From NCBI GenBank assembly GCA_933822405.4, contig CAKOGP040000668.1:395445-459444 (forward strand): a stretch of 64,000 nt of DNA, written 5' to 3'. This DNA comes from Cylindrotheca closterium (taxonomy: Eukaryota > Bacillariophyta > Bacillariophyceae > Bacillariales > Bacillariaceae). This document shows positions 9,655 through 19,965 of this stretch, in pieces. The stretch's first letter is position 1; each line of letters begins with the position of its first letter. Both the position numbers and the translations under genes were made by a program. The notes under the pieces are model-generated. The model ran no database searches. It was not told where the DNA came from and saw only the letters and a list, made by a program, of their open reading frames with translations.

Positions 9655-10856
9655 CTTGGCCATCAGTGACCAACTTTCTTCTCAGACTCTTCCACCCCAG
9701 CTCCTATCTACTCACCACCGTCGAATTGGCCGAGAAATCGGCTCCCATTCTCAATGAGGGTTCGAGTCAACCTTATAGATATCCCTTGCCGTAGCATGGA
9801 TCGAGGAGCTCCATCTTGTATTCATTTCTATGCTCCATAAGAGACTTACGAAACCAGGAATTACCGGAATGATTTTGGACTCAATGTCCTTTCCCAACAA
9901 AGATATCTCGAGCTCCTGGTTGATTTGACATCCACTGGTGAATGAGCCGAATCTGTGCTTCATGCTTCTGAAACCAATCGTTCAAGATGCCCCAACACAT
10001 GTTCCCATCTATATATGGACAAGACAACTTGCAACATGGCGCCGAAGAGTGTACTGGAGTTCCATATCGGTGCCATAGTGAATGCGAGTCCTGGTTCGGG
10101 TGTGGACTGAAGTATGATATAGAGTATAATGTAGATCAAGGCCAAAATACAATTTGCTGGCTTCAAGCAAATATGCAATGAAGGATACACAGCATGGTGG
10201 GAAGCGATGTAGCGGCATCCTTCAGCGCTAAAAGAAAATTAATCCCAGGCAAATACCCATAATCCCCTGGCTTTGTGAAATAATAGTAGACCCCGACAAC
10301 CTGGGTTTTGCAGTTTGAAAGGTAAGAAATAGCAATTGATCGGCAGAGTACAGCTCGCGAAGATAGATAAAACTTACCCATTTGGTTTTACGACGACCTG
10401 GGTTTGGCAGTTTGAAAGGTGAGAAATAGACTTGATCCAGGTGAGAAATAGCACTTGATCTATACGCAGTACAGCTCACGAAGATGGATTAAACTCACCC
10501 CTACGGTTTGGACTTCAGGAATAGGAACCAATATATTATTGAATATGTAATTCAAAATGTAAATCTGTCGGGGAATACAAAATATGTAAGAATTTATAAA
10601 AGTTTGCAAGAAGTTTGCGAGAATAATGATAGAACTCTTCATTGGATAAAACATCAAAAAGGCATACCATGATCGCAATGCCGCCACACTTCCCAAACAT
10701 GCCGTTCATGAGGTATACCACTACTCGTCCGCTTTGGTCACTTTCGTTCTAAAAATATGGTACAACCCCGACACTAGGAGCTCTTTTTCTCCAGCCTTCA
10801 AGTCTTGTAACATGACCTCTCAGACAAACTTTTCCTCCTCCTCAAAGTGTGTAGTT
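9655..10856 (-). pseudogene. CRAL-TRIO-DUF6824 pseudogene, 5'-truncated (array copy C)
   Basis: Exon 3 and exon 2 regions align to copy B, but only the last quarter of exon 1 remains (about 10670-10856). Exon 3 has lost a block around 10030-10040, shifting the frame before the ELQYTL motif; there are further shifts in the DUF6824 region near 9640-9720. The second intron has been partly duplicated in tandem (10300-10500 repeats the acceptor-side phrase CAGTTTGAAAGGTGAGAAATA three times), leaving two extra pseudo splice sites. Clearly non-functional. Confidence 0.78.
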
Positions 10857-10989
10857 TAGTCATTCTACTTTATATTAATTAACTTGAAAGAGAAAGGTAA
10901 GCTATAGAGTCGTATCGGTACAGTAATAGTCCTACCTACGTGGTCACTTTTCTCGTTCAAATATTTCGAGATAACAGAGAGTTAATTTT

Positions 10990-12528
10990 TTATGATGTTA
11001 CTTCTTGGGCTGCATTGTTCTTTCGAAAAGTTCTAAAGAGCTGACCCACTTTCTTTTCGGCCTCTTCGTGACCCACTTCTCTCCAATCCCCATTTTCGTC
11101 TTGCTTGAGAAATCGGGTCCCTTTCTCAACGAACGTTTGGGTCAATCTTATAGATATCTTTTGCCGTAAAGACCGCGGAGCTCTATCATATTCATCCCTG
11201 TGCGACAAGAGAAAGTTCCGAAACAAGGCATTGCCTGGATGATTTTGAACTCGATATCCTTTCCCAAGCAGGACATCTTGCGGCTTGGGTTGATTTTCTA
11301 TCCACTGATTGAGCCGAATCTCTGCTTCATGTTTCTGAAACCAAGCATTCAAGATGTTCTTGCGGATTTTCCCATCAATTTCGACAGGGAAAGTGTTTTC
11401 AGTGGGAATACCGTGCCTTCGAAGAGTGTATTGGAGTTCCATATCAGTGCCATAATGAATGCGAGTCCTGGTCCTGGTGTGCGTTGAAGTAAGATTCAGA
11501 GTGTAATGAAGAAAGCTATTGCTCAGGGCCAAACTGCTACCTTTGGGTTTCAAGCAAACATGCAATGCCGAGTACCGCATAGGGAAAGATGCGATAGCAC
11601 CCATCAGCGCTAGAAGGAAAGTGATTCCAGGCATCTCAGCTTTCTCTCCGGGCTTTGTCACATCGTAGTATACACCGACGACCTATTGTTTGCAAGTTGA
11701 AACATGAGAAAAGGCACTTAAGCTGCTCGGCGTCGAGAAATGTGCAATAGTACTTACCCCTTTGGTTTGAACTTCAGGAAGGGGGAGTAATATATTATTG
11801 TACATGTAATACGCAACCTGAATCTATCGAGGAATGCAAAAGATTGAAGAATTGTGAGTTTTCGAGAACATCCTCAAACGTCGTCGACCCGCAGTACTTC
11901 GAAAGTATCTTACCATGGTGTCAGCGCTACATCGCCCAAGTTTGTCACTCATCATATATAGTATGACTCGTCCGCTTTGGTCTCTGTCTTTTTGAATATG
12001 GTACAGCCCCGACACCAGCAGCTCCTTGGCGGTATCATTCAAGTCCTGAAGTGTGATCTCTCGAGAAACCTTGTCCTTCCCAAAAATTTTCGCCTTGTGC
12101 TCCAAGAACTTCATCATCTGACAAACTGATTGATGGACATTGTACTTGTTGTACCTCAGAAACCGCAGTTGAAACGAAGCATCTTCGACATAGGCTCTGT
12201 TCTTCTTGACTGCCATATCGTAAAATGCATTTCGTTCTTGCTCGACGAATGCTTCAAATTCTACGAGTAATCTCCCAATCGAATCTGAATTCTCCTGGAG
12301 TTCTTCACCGACGCAATGGATATCATCTAGAGCCTCCGATCGTTCTTCGACGGACAGTTTATTGAATTCTGATGCCAGTAACTGCTCAGTTTGTCTCATC
12401 TCGTGCCAAATGAGGTTGTTATCTTGTCGACGTTGAGTGGATATCATATTTAGTTGATCTTTCGGTTTATCGATGCAGTCGGAAGAAGACCAGCACTTGG
12501 TGTTGCAACTTTCCATGGATGAATTCAT
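10990..12528 (-). CDS. CRAL-TRIO-DUF6824 fusion protein (array copy D)
   Basis: 457 residues from exons 11914-12528, 11758-11823 and 10990-11682 (minus order), phase 0, GT-AG. Same architecture as copy B: LSVEERSEALDDIHCVG helix, CRAL-TRIO-like core with GRVILYMMSDKLG, VVGVYYDVTKPGEK and IHYGTDMELQYTLRRHGIP, then DUF6824 DVLLGKGYRVQNHPGN, GTRFLKQDENGDW and LFRTFRK. It appears identical in sequence to the plus-strand copy at 17038 through exon 1, intron 1, exon 2, intron 2 and the first 140 bases of exon 3, then differs repeatedly. The last residues differ completely because the duplication ended just after the LFRTFRKNN codons. The ATG lies two bases after a TTTTTCAG, so a leader intron is possible. 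Function as for copy B. Confidence 0.82.
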
Positions 12529-13152
12529 CACTGAAAAATAATAATGAAGGAAAAGTGATGAGAAGGTGCAGAAATGTGATGGGAAGAAGTCGCCATCCAC
12601 GAATGATTGACTCATTCGACCGTGGAATGGTTCCCAGAATGTGGCCAGTAGGCTTTCCGCGTTGTTATCCTCGTAAGATCGACAAAGACCTCGCAATGAG
12701 ACCTCGCAATGTGCGACACTATTTGGCAGATTGCATTCCTCCCCTCTCACAACGGTATTTTCATGACCATCCAACAGCTTGTTACTCTTGACCAGAAGGC
12801 AGGCAACATCAGAAGCTCCAGTTCTCCCTGGGAGGACATCAAATCAAATGGTTTGAAAACCGTACTGTAGTTTCATGTTTTTGCTAGGTCGTGAGTAGCA
12901 ACTCCAGTCTTGGTCATGTCGTGCTATTGGTGGCGTTGATATTTGTGTTGTGGGGTTGTGATCTGTTTTATCTACAGGTAGTGTATTTCAATAGATGCCT
13001 TGAAGTCTTGTGCAGTAATAGCTCACATTCCGATATTCCATTCTATTTCGGTAGCCTTTTTATAATGTAACAAAATTCTTTATAATATATATACTGTAGC
13101 TTGTATTATATTCTGTATGCTTTCTTCTTCGTATACACGTTTCGTTCAACCC
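12529..13152. other. Spacer between array copies D and E
   Basis: Upstream region of copy D and 3' flank of copy E. The first 40 bases are shared with the upstream region of the 17038 copy; similarity then stops, marking a duplication edge. Contains the repeat 12895-13080. No gene recognised. Confidence 0.5.
12895..13080. repeat. 3'-flank repeat, inverted partner of 19010-19215
   Basis: The reverse complement of 19010-19215 matches this stretch with moderate divergence. Shared pieces include the phrases TCAATAGATGCCTTG, ATTTCGGTAGCCTTT and TGTAACAAAATTCT. In both places it lies downstream of a member of the CRAL-TRIO-DUF6824 family in the same relative orientation, so it is best read as family 3' flank carried along with the duplicated units. 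Confidence 0.65.
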
Positions 13153-14607
13153 TCAAGTTTTCTTCCGAAACGTTCTAAACAGCTGACCAGCCTTCTTGGC
13201 TGCCTCTTCCAGGTCAACTTCAATCCACTCATCACCTTCTCCTCGCTTGAGAAATCGTGTCCCGTTCTCGAGAAGAGCTCGGGCCAGTCTTGCTGTAATC
13301 TCTGGCCTCAAGGATCGCGGAGCTCTATCATATTCATCCCTGTGCGACAAAAGAAAACTCCGAAAGCGGTAATTGCCGGAATGATTTTGGATACGATATC
13401 CTTTTCCAAAAAGGACATCGTGTGGTCTTGGCTGATTTGTTGCCCAGTGAGTGAGCCGAATATCTGCTTCGTGCTCGTGGAACCAAGCATTCAAAATGTC
13501 TTTCCGCAAACCCCCGTCTATTTTGACCGGACAGTTCTCAGTGGGAACACCATGCCCACGCAGTGCGTATTGCAATTCCATGCCCGTGCCATAGTGAATG
13601 CGAGTCCTTGTCCTCGTGCGAGATGAAGTTAGACTCAGAGTGTAGCGAAGAAGGGTATTGCTCAATACCAAACTGCTTCGTTTGGGCTTTAAGCAAATGT
13701 GCAATGCCGAGTACCGCATAGGAAAAGATGTGACAGCATCCATCAGTGTTAGAAGGAAAGTGAATCCAGGCATCTGAAAATTCTCCCCTTGTTTTGTCAC
13801 ATCGTAGTAGACACCAACGATCCCTTTCGTTTGGACTTCCGTAATAGGAATCAAGATATTATTGAATATGTAATACGCAACGCGGATCTATCAAGGAACA
13901 CACACCAAAAGATAGCTGTGAGTTTACGAGAACATCATAGCACTTCGGCAAAAAGTCAATCGAAAAGATCTTACCATGGTCTCAACTTTGGATCTCCCGA
14001 ACATTTCAGTCATTAAATATAAGACGATTCGTCCGCTCTGGTCTCGTTCTTTCTGAATATGGTACAATCCAGCTAAAAGCAACTGCGTGTCGTCGTCATT
14101 CAAATCCTTCAGCGTAATCTCTCGAGCAACCTTGTCCTCCCCAAAGTATGTCGCCTTGTTCTCCAGGAACTTCATCATCTGACGAACTGATCGCTTCACA
14201 TCGTGCATATTGTACCGTAGAAAACGCAAGCGAAAAGAAGGATCTTCGACAAATGCTTTGTTTTGGTTGACTGCGATATCATAAATTGCGTTTCCTTCGT
14301 GCTGAACAGCTTCTTCGAAATCTACGAGCAATCTCTCAATAATCTCCGGTGATTCCTCGAGCTCGTCGCCGACACAATGAATGTCATCCAGAGCCTCAGA
14401 TCGTTCTTCTACGGTGAGTTTACTGAATTCTGATGCTAGAAACTCCTCCGTTTGTCTCATCTCGTACAAAGCGAGCTTGGCGTCTTGTCGACTGTGAACA
14501 GATATCATGTTTTGTTGCTGCTTCGATATACCGTTGTAGTTGGGACTGGAAGAGGACCAACAGCCGTCGTTGCAGCTTAGGCTTTGAACGGTCGTGGTGG
14601 ACGACAT
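13153..14607 (-). CDS. CRAL-TRIO-DUF6824 fusion protein lacking intron 2 (array copy E)
   Basis: 455 residues from only two exons, 13975-14607 and 13153-13887 (minus order). The sequence corresponding to exon 2 runs straight into exon 3 (EVQTKGIVGVYYDV) with no bases left of the second intron present in the other copies. Motifs are intact: LTVEERSEALDDIHCVG, LRFLRYNMHDVKRSV, GRIVLYLMTEMFG, IHYGTGMELQYALRGHGVP, DUF6824 DVLFGKGYRIQNHSGN, GTRFLKRGEGDEW and LFRTFRK. It is the most divergent of the intact copies, for example MSSTTTVQ at the N-terminus instead of MNSS. Start is the ATG at 14607, in the position equivalent to the other copies. Confidence 0.82.
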
Positions 14608-16054
14608 CAAAAATTTATAATGATCAATAGCATAAATCGTTACAGAAAAGGGGTCCCGTGTGTGGACATTTTCTCCAAGGTGACGCTTATTATTGTACTG
14701 TGACTTGGCGGATTGCGAGGTGGTTAAATCCAAAAACATCAATCTCGATTCTATGTGAACAGCTTTCTTAAAGGGACATCCGATCAAGATCCAACGCACT
14801 CTGTAGTTTTACATTGGATCTCACGTCAGTTAAAAGCATGTTTGAACATGAACAAGGAACTACAGAGTGAGAGGAAACATTTCTTCCGATCAAGAACTCT
14901 TTTTTTACGCTCTCGGTAGTGGTAGTACCGCTCGAGGAACGTTCGAACTGCGTCAGTGCAACCGGCCTCGTGTATTTGAAACGAAACAGCTGATCGTTCA
15001 ATTTTTGTGTAGGAGTACTACCAGTCCATTTGATATCGAGCTAGCACGAATGAATCGCGTCCAAACATCGGAAGACAATTGCATCCTTCTGATCAAGATA
15101 CATACACGTGACAATAGCCGGGAAGCGAAGAGAGGTGTTAATAACATCGTCACGTGTAGTATCGCCCCACTTTTTCAATTGAAATTCCTACCCTTCTGCT
15201 CAAGAAACTTTTCTGTTTATTCATTGAGTACCAGTCACCTACCTGGTACCCACACACACAGAAGAAAGCGCGCAATATCTGACATTTTTTAATAATAATG
15301 TGGTTCTTATATTCAATAACCGTATTACAATAAATACGGCAGCTGAAGGCTAAAGATACGAAGGTGTAGACACAGACGTCATTCAATTTACAATGACTTC
15401 GCTTTGCATGCTTGCCGACACTGCTTTCCTCTACCTTCTTGCGGACTGGTCCTTCTTGTGACTGCTTTTGAAAAAGTCATCTTGTGAAGTAAGTCATTCA
15501 TTCTACTTTTCTGCTCAAGAAGAATTTATTGTTGTAGTGTACCCCTTTTAATTCTACTAGAGAAGAAGAGGGCGAACCAGCGAAGCTGTTCTAGCACTGT
15601 CATTTGAACCCAAACAATCAAGTGCCACTTTTTGATCGACTCTGGCGGTACCGATACTACGAATATTGAGCCTGAAACTGCACAATAGTAGGCAACCTTA
15701 CGGCAGCTGCAGCACAAGCAAGACCAAAAAACGTTGCCGATCACGCCGTGTAGAACCTCCTGGCGTCACCAAGAAGGAATGAGTGAGCCAGAAGGTGAGG
15801 TACCATACTGTACTGGTACGTGAACCAGTACCCCGTGTGCCAAAATAAGATGCTGTTGCGAGTTCGTCTGTGTGCGTCATGTTACAGTAGGTAAGTCAGG
15901 TTGCAATGCTTTACCGGGTAATACGCAGACCAGGTTTTAGATTTGTGTAAAGCTACTATAGCTGTGAGTTTTAACTTTGTTTTTTTAAAAATATATCACT
16001 ATATCAGATGGCAAGAATGCAAGTATACCGGTAGCATAAAAACAGGTGAGAATG
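14608..16054. other. Gene-free stretch upstream of copy E
   Basis: No protein-like frame. About 14965-15140 resembles 16678-16830 (shared pieces such as CGAAACAGCTGAT and AGACAATT.C.T.CTTCTG), so it is part of an older duplication around the array. GTAC-rich palindromic words lie near 15798-15835. Confidence 0.45.
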
Positions 16055-16672
16055 TATATATCTGAATGCATTCGTTGGTTACATTTTCATTTCCTTTCAT
16101 TTCTTGGCTGTTTTGCCAATATACATGATTGCGCTTCGCTTCCCAATGATTCTTTCATTGCACTGCTTAGTCGTTGTTTAATAAAATATATATATTCACG
16201 TTTTGCACAACTTGCGCAGATACAGCATAGAGACCACAAATAAACAAGGGGATTTACTTTAGGAGCATTGACAATGATATGTATGATGTTTTGGGTTGTT
16301 TGTGGTGCGGATATAAATGATACATAGTGAAAGACATGAATGGGAGCGTCTTCAGCAGCCGGCAATATACTGTAGTGCTGGGTGCCAAGAATGCTCTCCT
16401 TTGTTATGATGATGATGCTGTTCTTTTTGGACGCTCCATACCGATCCGAGGGGTTGCAACATTCACTCACACCGGGTGCAAATGTGCACGCAGGCTGTTT
16501 TCTTGGTGGGATTGAAGGAGGGCGTCGAAGAAGGAGCGTAACCCGTGGGGCTCTTGGTGGGCAATCGCGATGGTGAGACAGACGGAGATACAATGGGGAC
16601 TCTTGGTGGTAGTGGTAGGACATGATTCGGAGAGTGTGAAGGATACGGGGTTGGCGTATCGGTTGCGCTCAA
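16055..16672 (-). pseudogene. Broken partial copy of the DUF6174 secreted-protein gene
   Basis: Plus-strand sequence 16055-16430 copies the 3' flank of the gene at 19966-21426 (its 19445-19800), and 16437-16672 copies that gene's stalk and cysteine-rich end. On the minus strand the readable remnant is TPTPYPS, then PSRLPTKSPT and SFNPTKKTACV, then it is out of frame. About 300 bases containing the CA microsatellite and the true C-terminus are missing, and the six-cysteine motif is destroyed. There is no signal peptide or DUF6174 part. A duplicated fragment, not a gene. Confidence 0.75.
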
Positions 16673-17037
16673 GTAGTGTATTTGAGCCGAAACAGCTGAT
16701 GACTCAATTCGTGCTACAAGTCGAAGTAATATCTATTGCACAAGGATCGTTGAAACATCTGCAGACAATTACCTGCTTCTGCTCAAGAAGTTTACATGTG
16801 ACAGTTCTGCCTCCTGTAACTCCCGTGAAAGATGATGAAATCGGGTGCGATTAACAGGTGCGAAATTTACTACAGCATCATCACTTAGTGTTGTACGTTG
16901 CGAGGTCTGATTGTAGCTAAGTACGAAGAAAGCACCCAATGGGAAAGCGTCATTCTTCCACAGTCAAACATTCTCACTTCCCATCACATTTCTGCACCTG
17001 CTTCTCATCACTTTTCCTTCATTATTATTTTTCAGTG
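16673..17037. other. Upstream region of array copy F
   Basis: The first 150 bases (16678-16830) resemble 14965-15140. Homology with the upstream region of copy D starts at about 16977. No gene seen; presumed promoter and leader of the 17038 gene. Confidence 0.4.
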
Positions 17038-18588
17038 ATGAATTCATCCATGGAAAGTTGCAACACCAAGTGCTGGTCTTCTTCCGACTGCATCGATAAA
17101 CCGAAAGATCAACTAAATATGATATCCACTCAACGTCGACAAGATAACAACCTCATTTGGCACGAGATGAGACAAACTGAGCAGTTACTGGCATCAGAAT
17201 TCAATAAACTGTCCGTCGAAGAACGATCGGAGGCTCTAGATGATATCCATTGCGTCGGTGAAGAACTCCAGGAGAATTCAGATTCGATTGGGAGATTACT
17301 CGTAGAATTTGAAGCATTCGTCGAGCAAGAACGAAATGCATTTTACGATATGGCAGTCAAGAAGAACAGAGCCTATGTCGAAGATGCTTCGTTTCAACTG
17401 CGGTTTCTGAGGTACAACAAGTACAATGTCCATCAATCAGTTTGTCAGATGATGAAGTTCTTGGAGCACAAGGCGAAAATTTTTGGGAAGGACAAGGTTT
17501 CTCGAGAGATCACACTTCAGGACTTGAATGATACCGCCAAGGAGCTGCTGGTGTCGGGGCTGTACCATATTCAAAAAGACAGAGACCAAAGCGGACGAGT
17601 CATACTATATATGATGAGTGACAAACTTGGGCGATGTAGCGCTGACACCATGGTAAGATACTTTCGAAGTACTGCGGGTCGACGACGTTTGAGGATGTTC
17701 TCGAAAACTCACAATTCTTCAATCTTTTGCATTCCTCGATAGATTCAGGTTGCGTATTACATGTACAATAATATATTACTCCCCCTTCCTGAAGTTCAAA
17801 CCAAAGGGGTAAGTACTATTGCACATTTCTCGACGCCGAGCAGCTTAAGTGCCTTTTCTCATGTTTCAACTTGCAAACAATAGGTCGTCGGTGTATACTA
17901 CGATGTGACAAAGCCCGGAGAGAAAGCTGAGATGCCTGGAATCACTTTCCTTCTAGCGCTGATGGGTGCTATCGCATCTTTCCCTATGCGGTACTCGGCA
18001 TTGCATGTTTGCTTGAAACCTAAAGATAGCAGCAGTTTGGCCCTGAGCAATAGCTTTCTTCATTACACTCTGAATCTTACTTCAACGCACACCAGGACCA
18101 GGACACGCATTCATTATGGCACTGATATGGAACTCCAGTACACTCTTCGAAGGCACGGTATTCCCACTGAAAACACTTTCCCTGTCGAAGTTGATGGGAA
18201 AATCCGTAAGAACATCTTGAATGCTTGGTTTCAGAAACATGAAGCAGAGATTCGGCTCAACCAGTGGATAGAAAATCAACCCAAGCCGCAAGATGTCCTG
18301 CTTGGGAAAGGATATCGAGTTCAAAATCATCCAGGCAATACCTTGTTTCGGAACTTTCTCTTGTCGCACAGGGATGAATATGATAGAGCCCCGCGGTCTT
18401 TACGGCAACAAATATCTAGAATTTTGACCCAAACGTTCGTTGAGAAAGGGACCCGATTTCTCAAGCAAGCTGAAAATGGTGATTGGAGAGAAGTGCGTCA
18501 CGAAGAGGCTGAGAAGAAAGTTGGTCAGCTGTTTAGAACTTTTCGAAAGAACAACAATACAGGGATCATAAAAGCGTTTTATGAGTAG
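17038..18588 (+). CDS. CRAL-TRIO-DUF6824 fusion protein (array copy F, inverted)
   Basis: 461 residues from exons 17038-17652, 17743-17808 and 17884-18588, phase 0, GT-AG. It is the only intact copy on the plus strand. Exons 1-2 and both introns appear identical to copy D (10990-12528), and the proteins are identical to about residue 272. Beyond that it has an inserted Ser codon (CLKPKDSSSLALS against CLKPKGSSLALS) and several substitutions, for example RQQISRILTQTF against RQKISIRLTQTF. Its last ten residues replace those of D, because similarity ends near 18552. CRAL-TRIO and DUF6824 motifs are otherwise complete (DVLLGKGYRVQNHPGN, GTRFLK, LFRTFRK). The altered ISRIL stretch lies in a helix that is well conserved in the other copies. 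Confidence 0.8.
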
Positions 18589-18739
18589 GCCATATTCAAT
18601 TGTTGTTCTTTGGTCGGCACCAGTATGCTTTGTTGTATCTACTGCGATTAGAGAAGCATTGAACTTGGAGCAGTTGGCCTTGATGGAGTTAGACATGGAG
18701 GCAGCTGGCGACTCTGTGCATATGTTCAACTCCGATTTC

Positions 18740-18985
18740 TGAAGGTGCAACATGTTCGATGTGCATCAATCAGTTGACCAGATGATAAGGCTTCTACGAG
18801 AGAACAAAGCTACATGTCTGGGGAGGAAAAGGTTGCTCGAGATATCACGCTGCAAGACCTAAAGGCTGGGGGCAAGCAGATACTCTTGTCGGGGTTGTAT
18901 CACATTCAGAATGGAAGAGACCAGAGCGGGCGAGTGGTGATATACTTCTTAATTGAACGATATGTTTGGGAAGTGTTTCAGTAGA
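18740..18985 (+). pseudogene. Exon-1 fragment of the array family
   Basis: Reads CNMFDVHQSVDQMIRLL in frame, then a one-base loss gives LGRKRLLEISRCKT and a stop. After the frame shift the remaining sequence matches LLSGLYHIQ.GRDQSGRV of the family. It resembles copy A more than copy F. Only this middle part of exon 1 survives, without start, exon 2 or DUF6824. Confidence 0.72.
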
Positions 18986-19009
18986 AATCTTGAGAGTTTA
19001 TGTGTATGA

Positions 19010-19215
19010 AGATAACAAAAAGAATTTTGTTACATTCGAAAGGCTACCGAAATATAAACTTCTATCGTACAAGAACCAGTATGTGAGCTACTACTACTAT
19101 GTGCAAGACTGCAAGGCATCTATTGAGCTACATTAGATAATACAGATACTACAAACCACACCACAACCCCGGAACCAAAATGGCATTGCATGAACAAGAC
19201 CGGATTTGCTACACG
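19010..19215. repeat. 3'-flank repeat, inverted partner of 12895-13080
   Basis: See 12895-13080. Here it follows the exon-1 fragment of the array family on the plus strand. It marks the right-hand limit of recognisable array sequence. Confidence 0.65.
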
Positions 19216-19444
19216 GTACTTACGACCTAAAGTACCATAGACGATGATGATGGCTGCAGAGTGGTCCATCGGGTTGCAATAGAAAAAATTGAGGCCAAAG
19301 AAGCGAGGCCAAAGAAGGTAGCGTGACGGATACACAGACTATTATAAGTGTGAGATTTTTAAAGCCAGGTAGCGGTGCCTTTTGCTTGCTTGTATCAGAA
19401 TGACAATGTAGCATCAAAAAGTGAAGGTGCATATTTCTAAATCA

Positions 19445-19817
19445 GCATTTGAATATGAATGCATTCGCTTTGTTCTTTCCATTTCCTTGCTTGGCTATTT
19501 GCCAACACGCGCTTACCAGTGATTCTTCCATTGCACTGTTCTTTAGTCGTTGTTCCTTCTACAGATGCATACGTTTTGCACCACTTGCGCGGAGACAACA
19601 TAGGGACCACAAATAAACAAGGGTATTTACTTTAGGAGCATTAACAATGATATGTATGATGTTTTGGGTTGTTTGTGGTGCGGATATAAATGATACATAG
19701 TGAAAGACATGAATGGGAGCGTCTTCAGCAGCCGGCAATATACTGTAGTGCTGGGTGCCAACAAGAATGCTCTCCTTTGTTATGATGATGAGGTTGTTGT
19801 TTTTGTTGTTCTTGTAC

Positions 19818-19854
<37 letters not shown>

Positions 19855-19965
19855 ACATGGATGCATGCATGCATGGTTCTTCTTTTGTTGCAGTTCATTG
19901 CAGTGTTAGTGTCAGTGTCAGTGTTGTTTGTCCTGCAATTATTGTACTATCGTACCTGCAGAAAA
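19445..19965. repeat. 3' flank of the DUF6174 gene, source of the copy at 16055
   Basis: Closely related to 16055-16430, including the phrase around the TATGTATGATGTTTTGGG sequence. It contains a CA microsatellite at 19823-19849 that is absent from the copy. Since the full gene is next to it, this side is taken as the original. No separate gene seen between 19216 and 19965. Confidence 0.7.

Noticed and set aside
9751..10381. Overlapping short minus frames read as separate genes
   Set aside because: They are pieces and shadows of pseudogene C, broken by indels relative to copy B.
14867..15292. 141-codon plus frame upstream of copy E
   Set aside because: Overlaps duplicated non-coding DNA; the related stretch at 16678 does not keep the frame.
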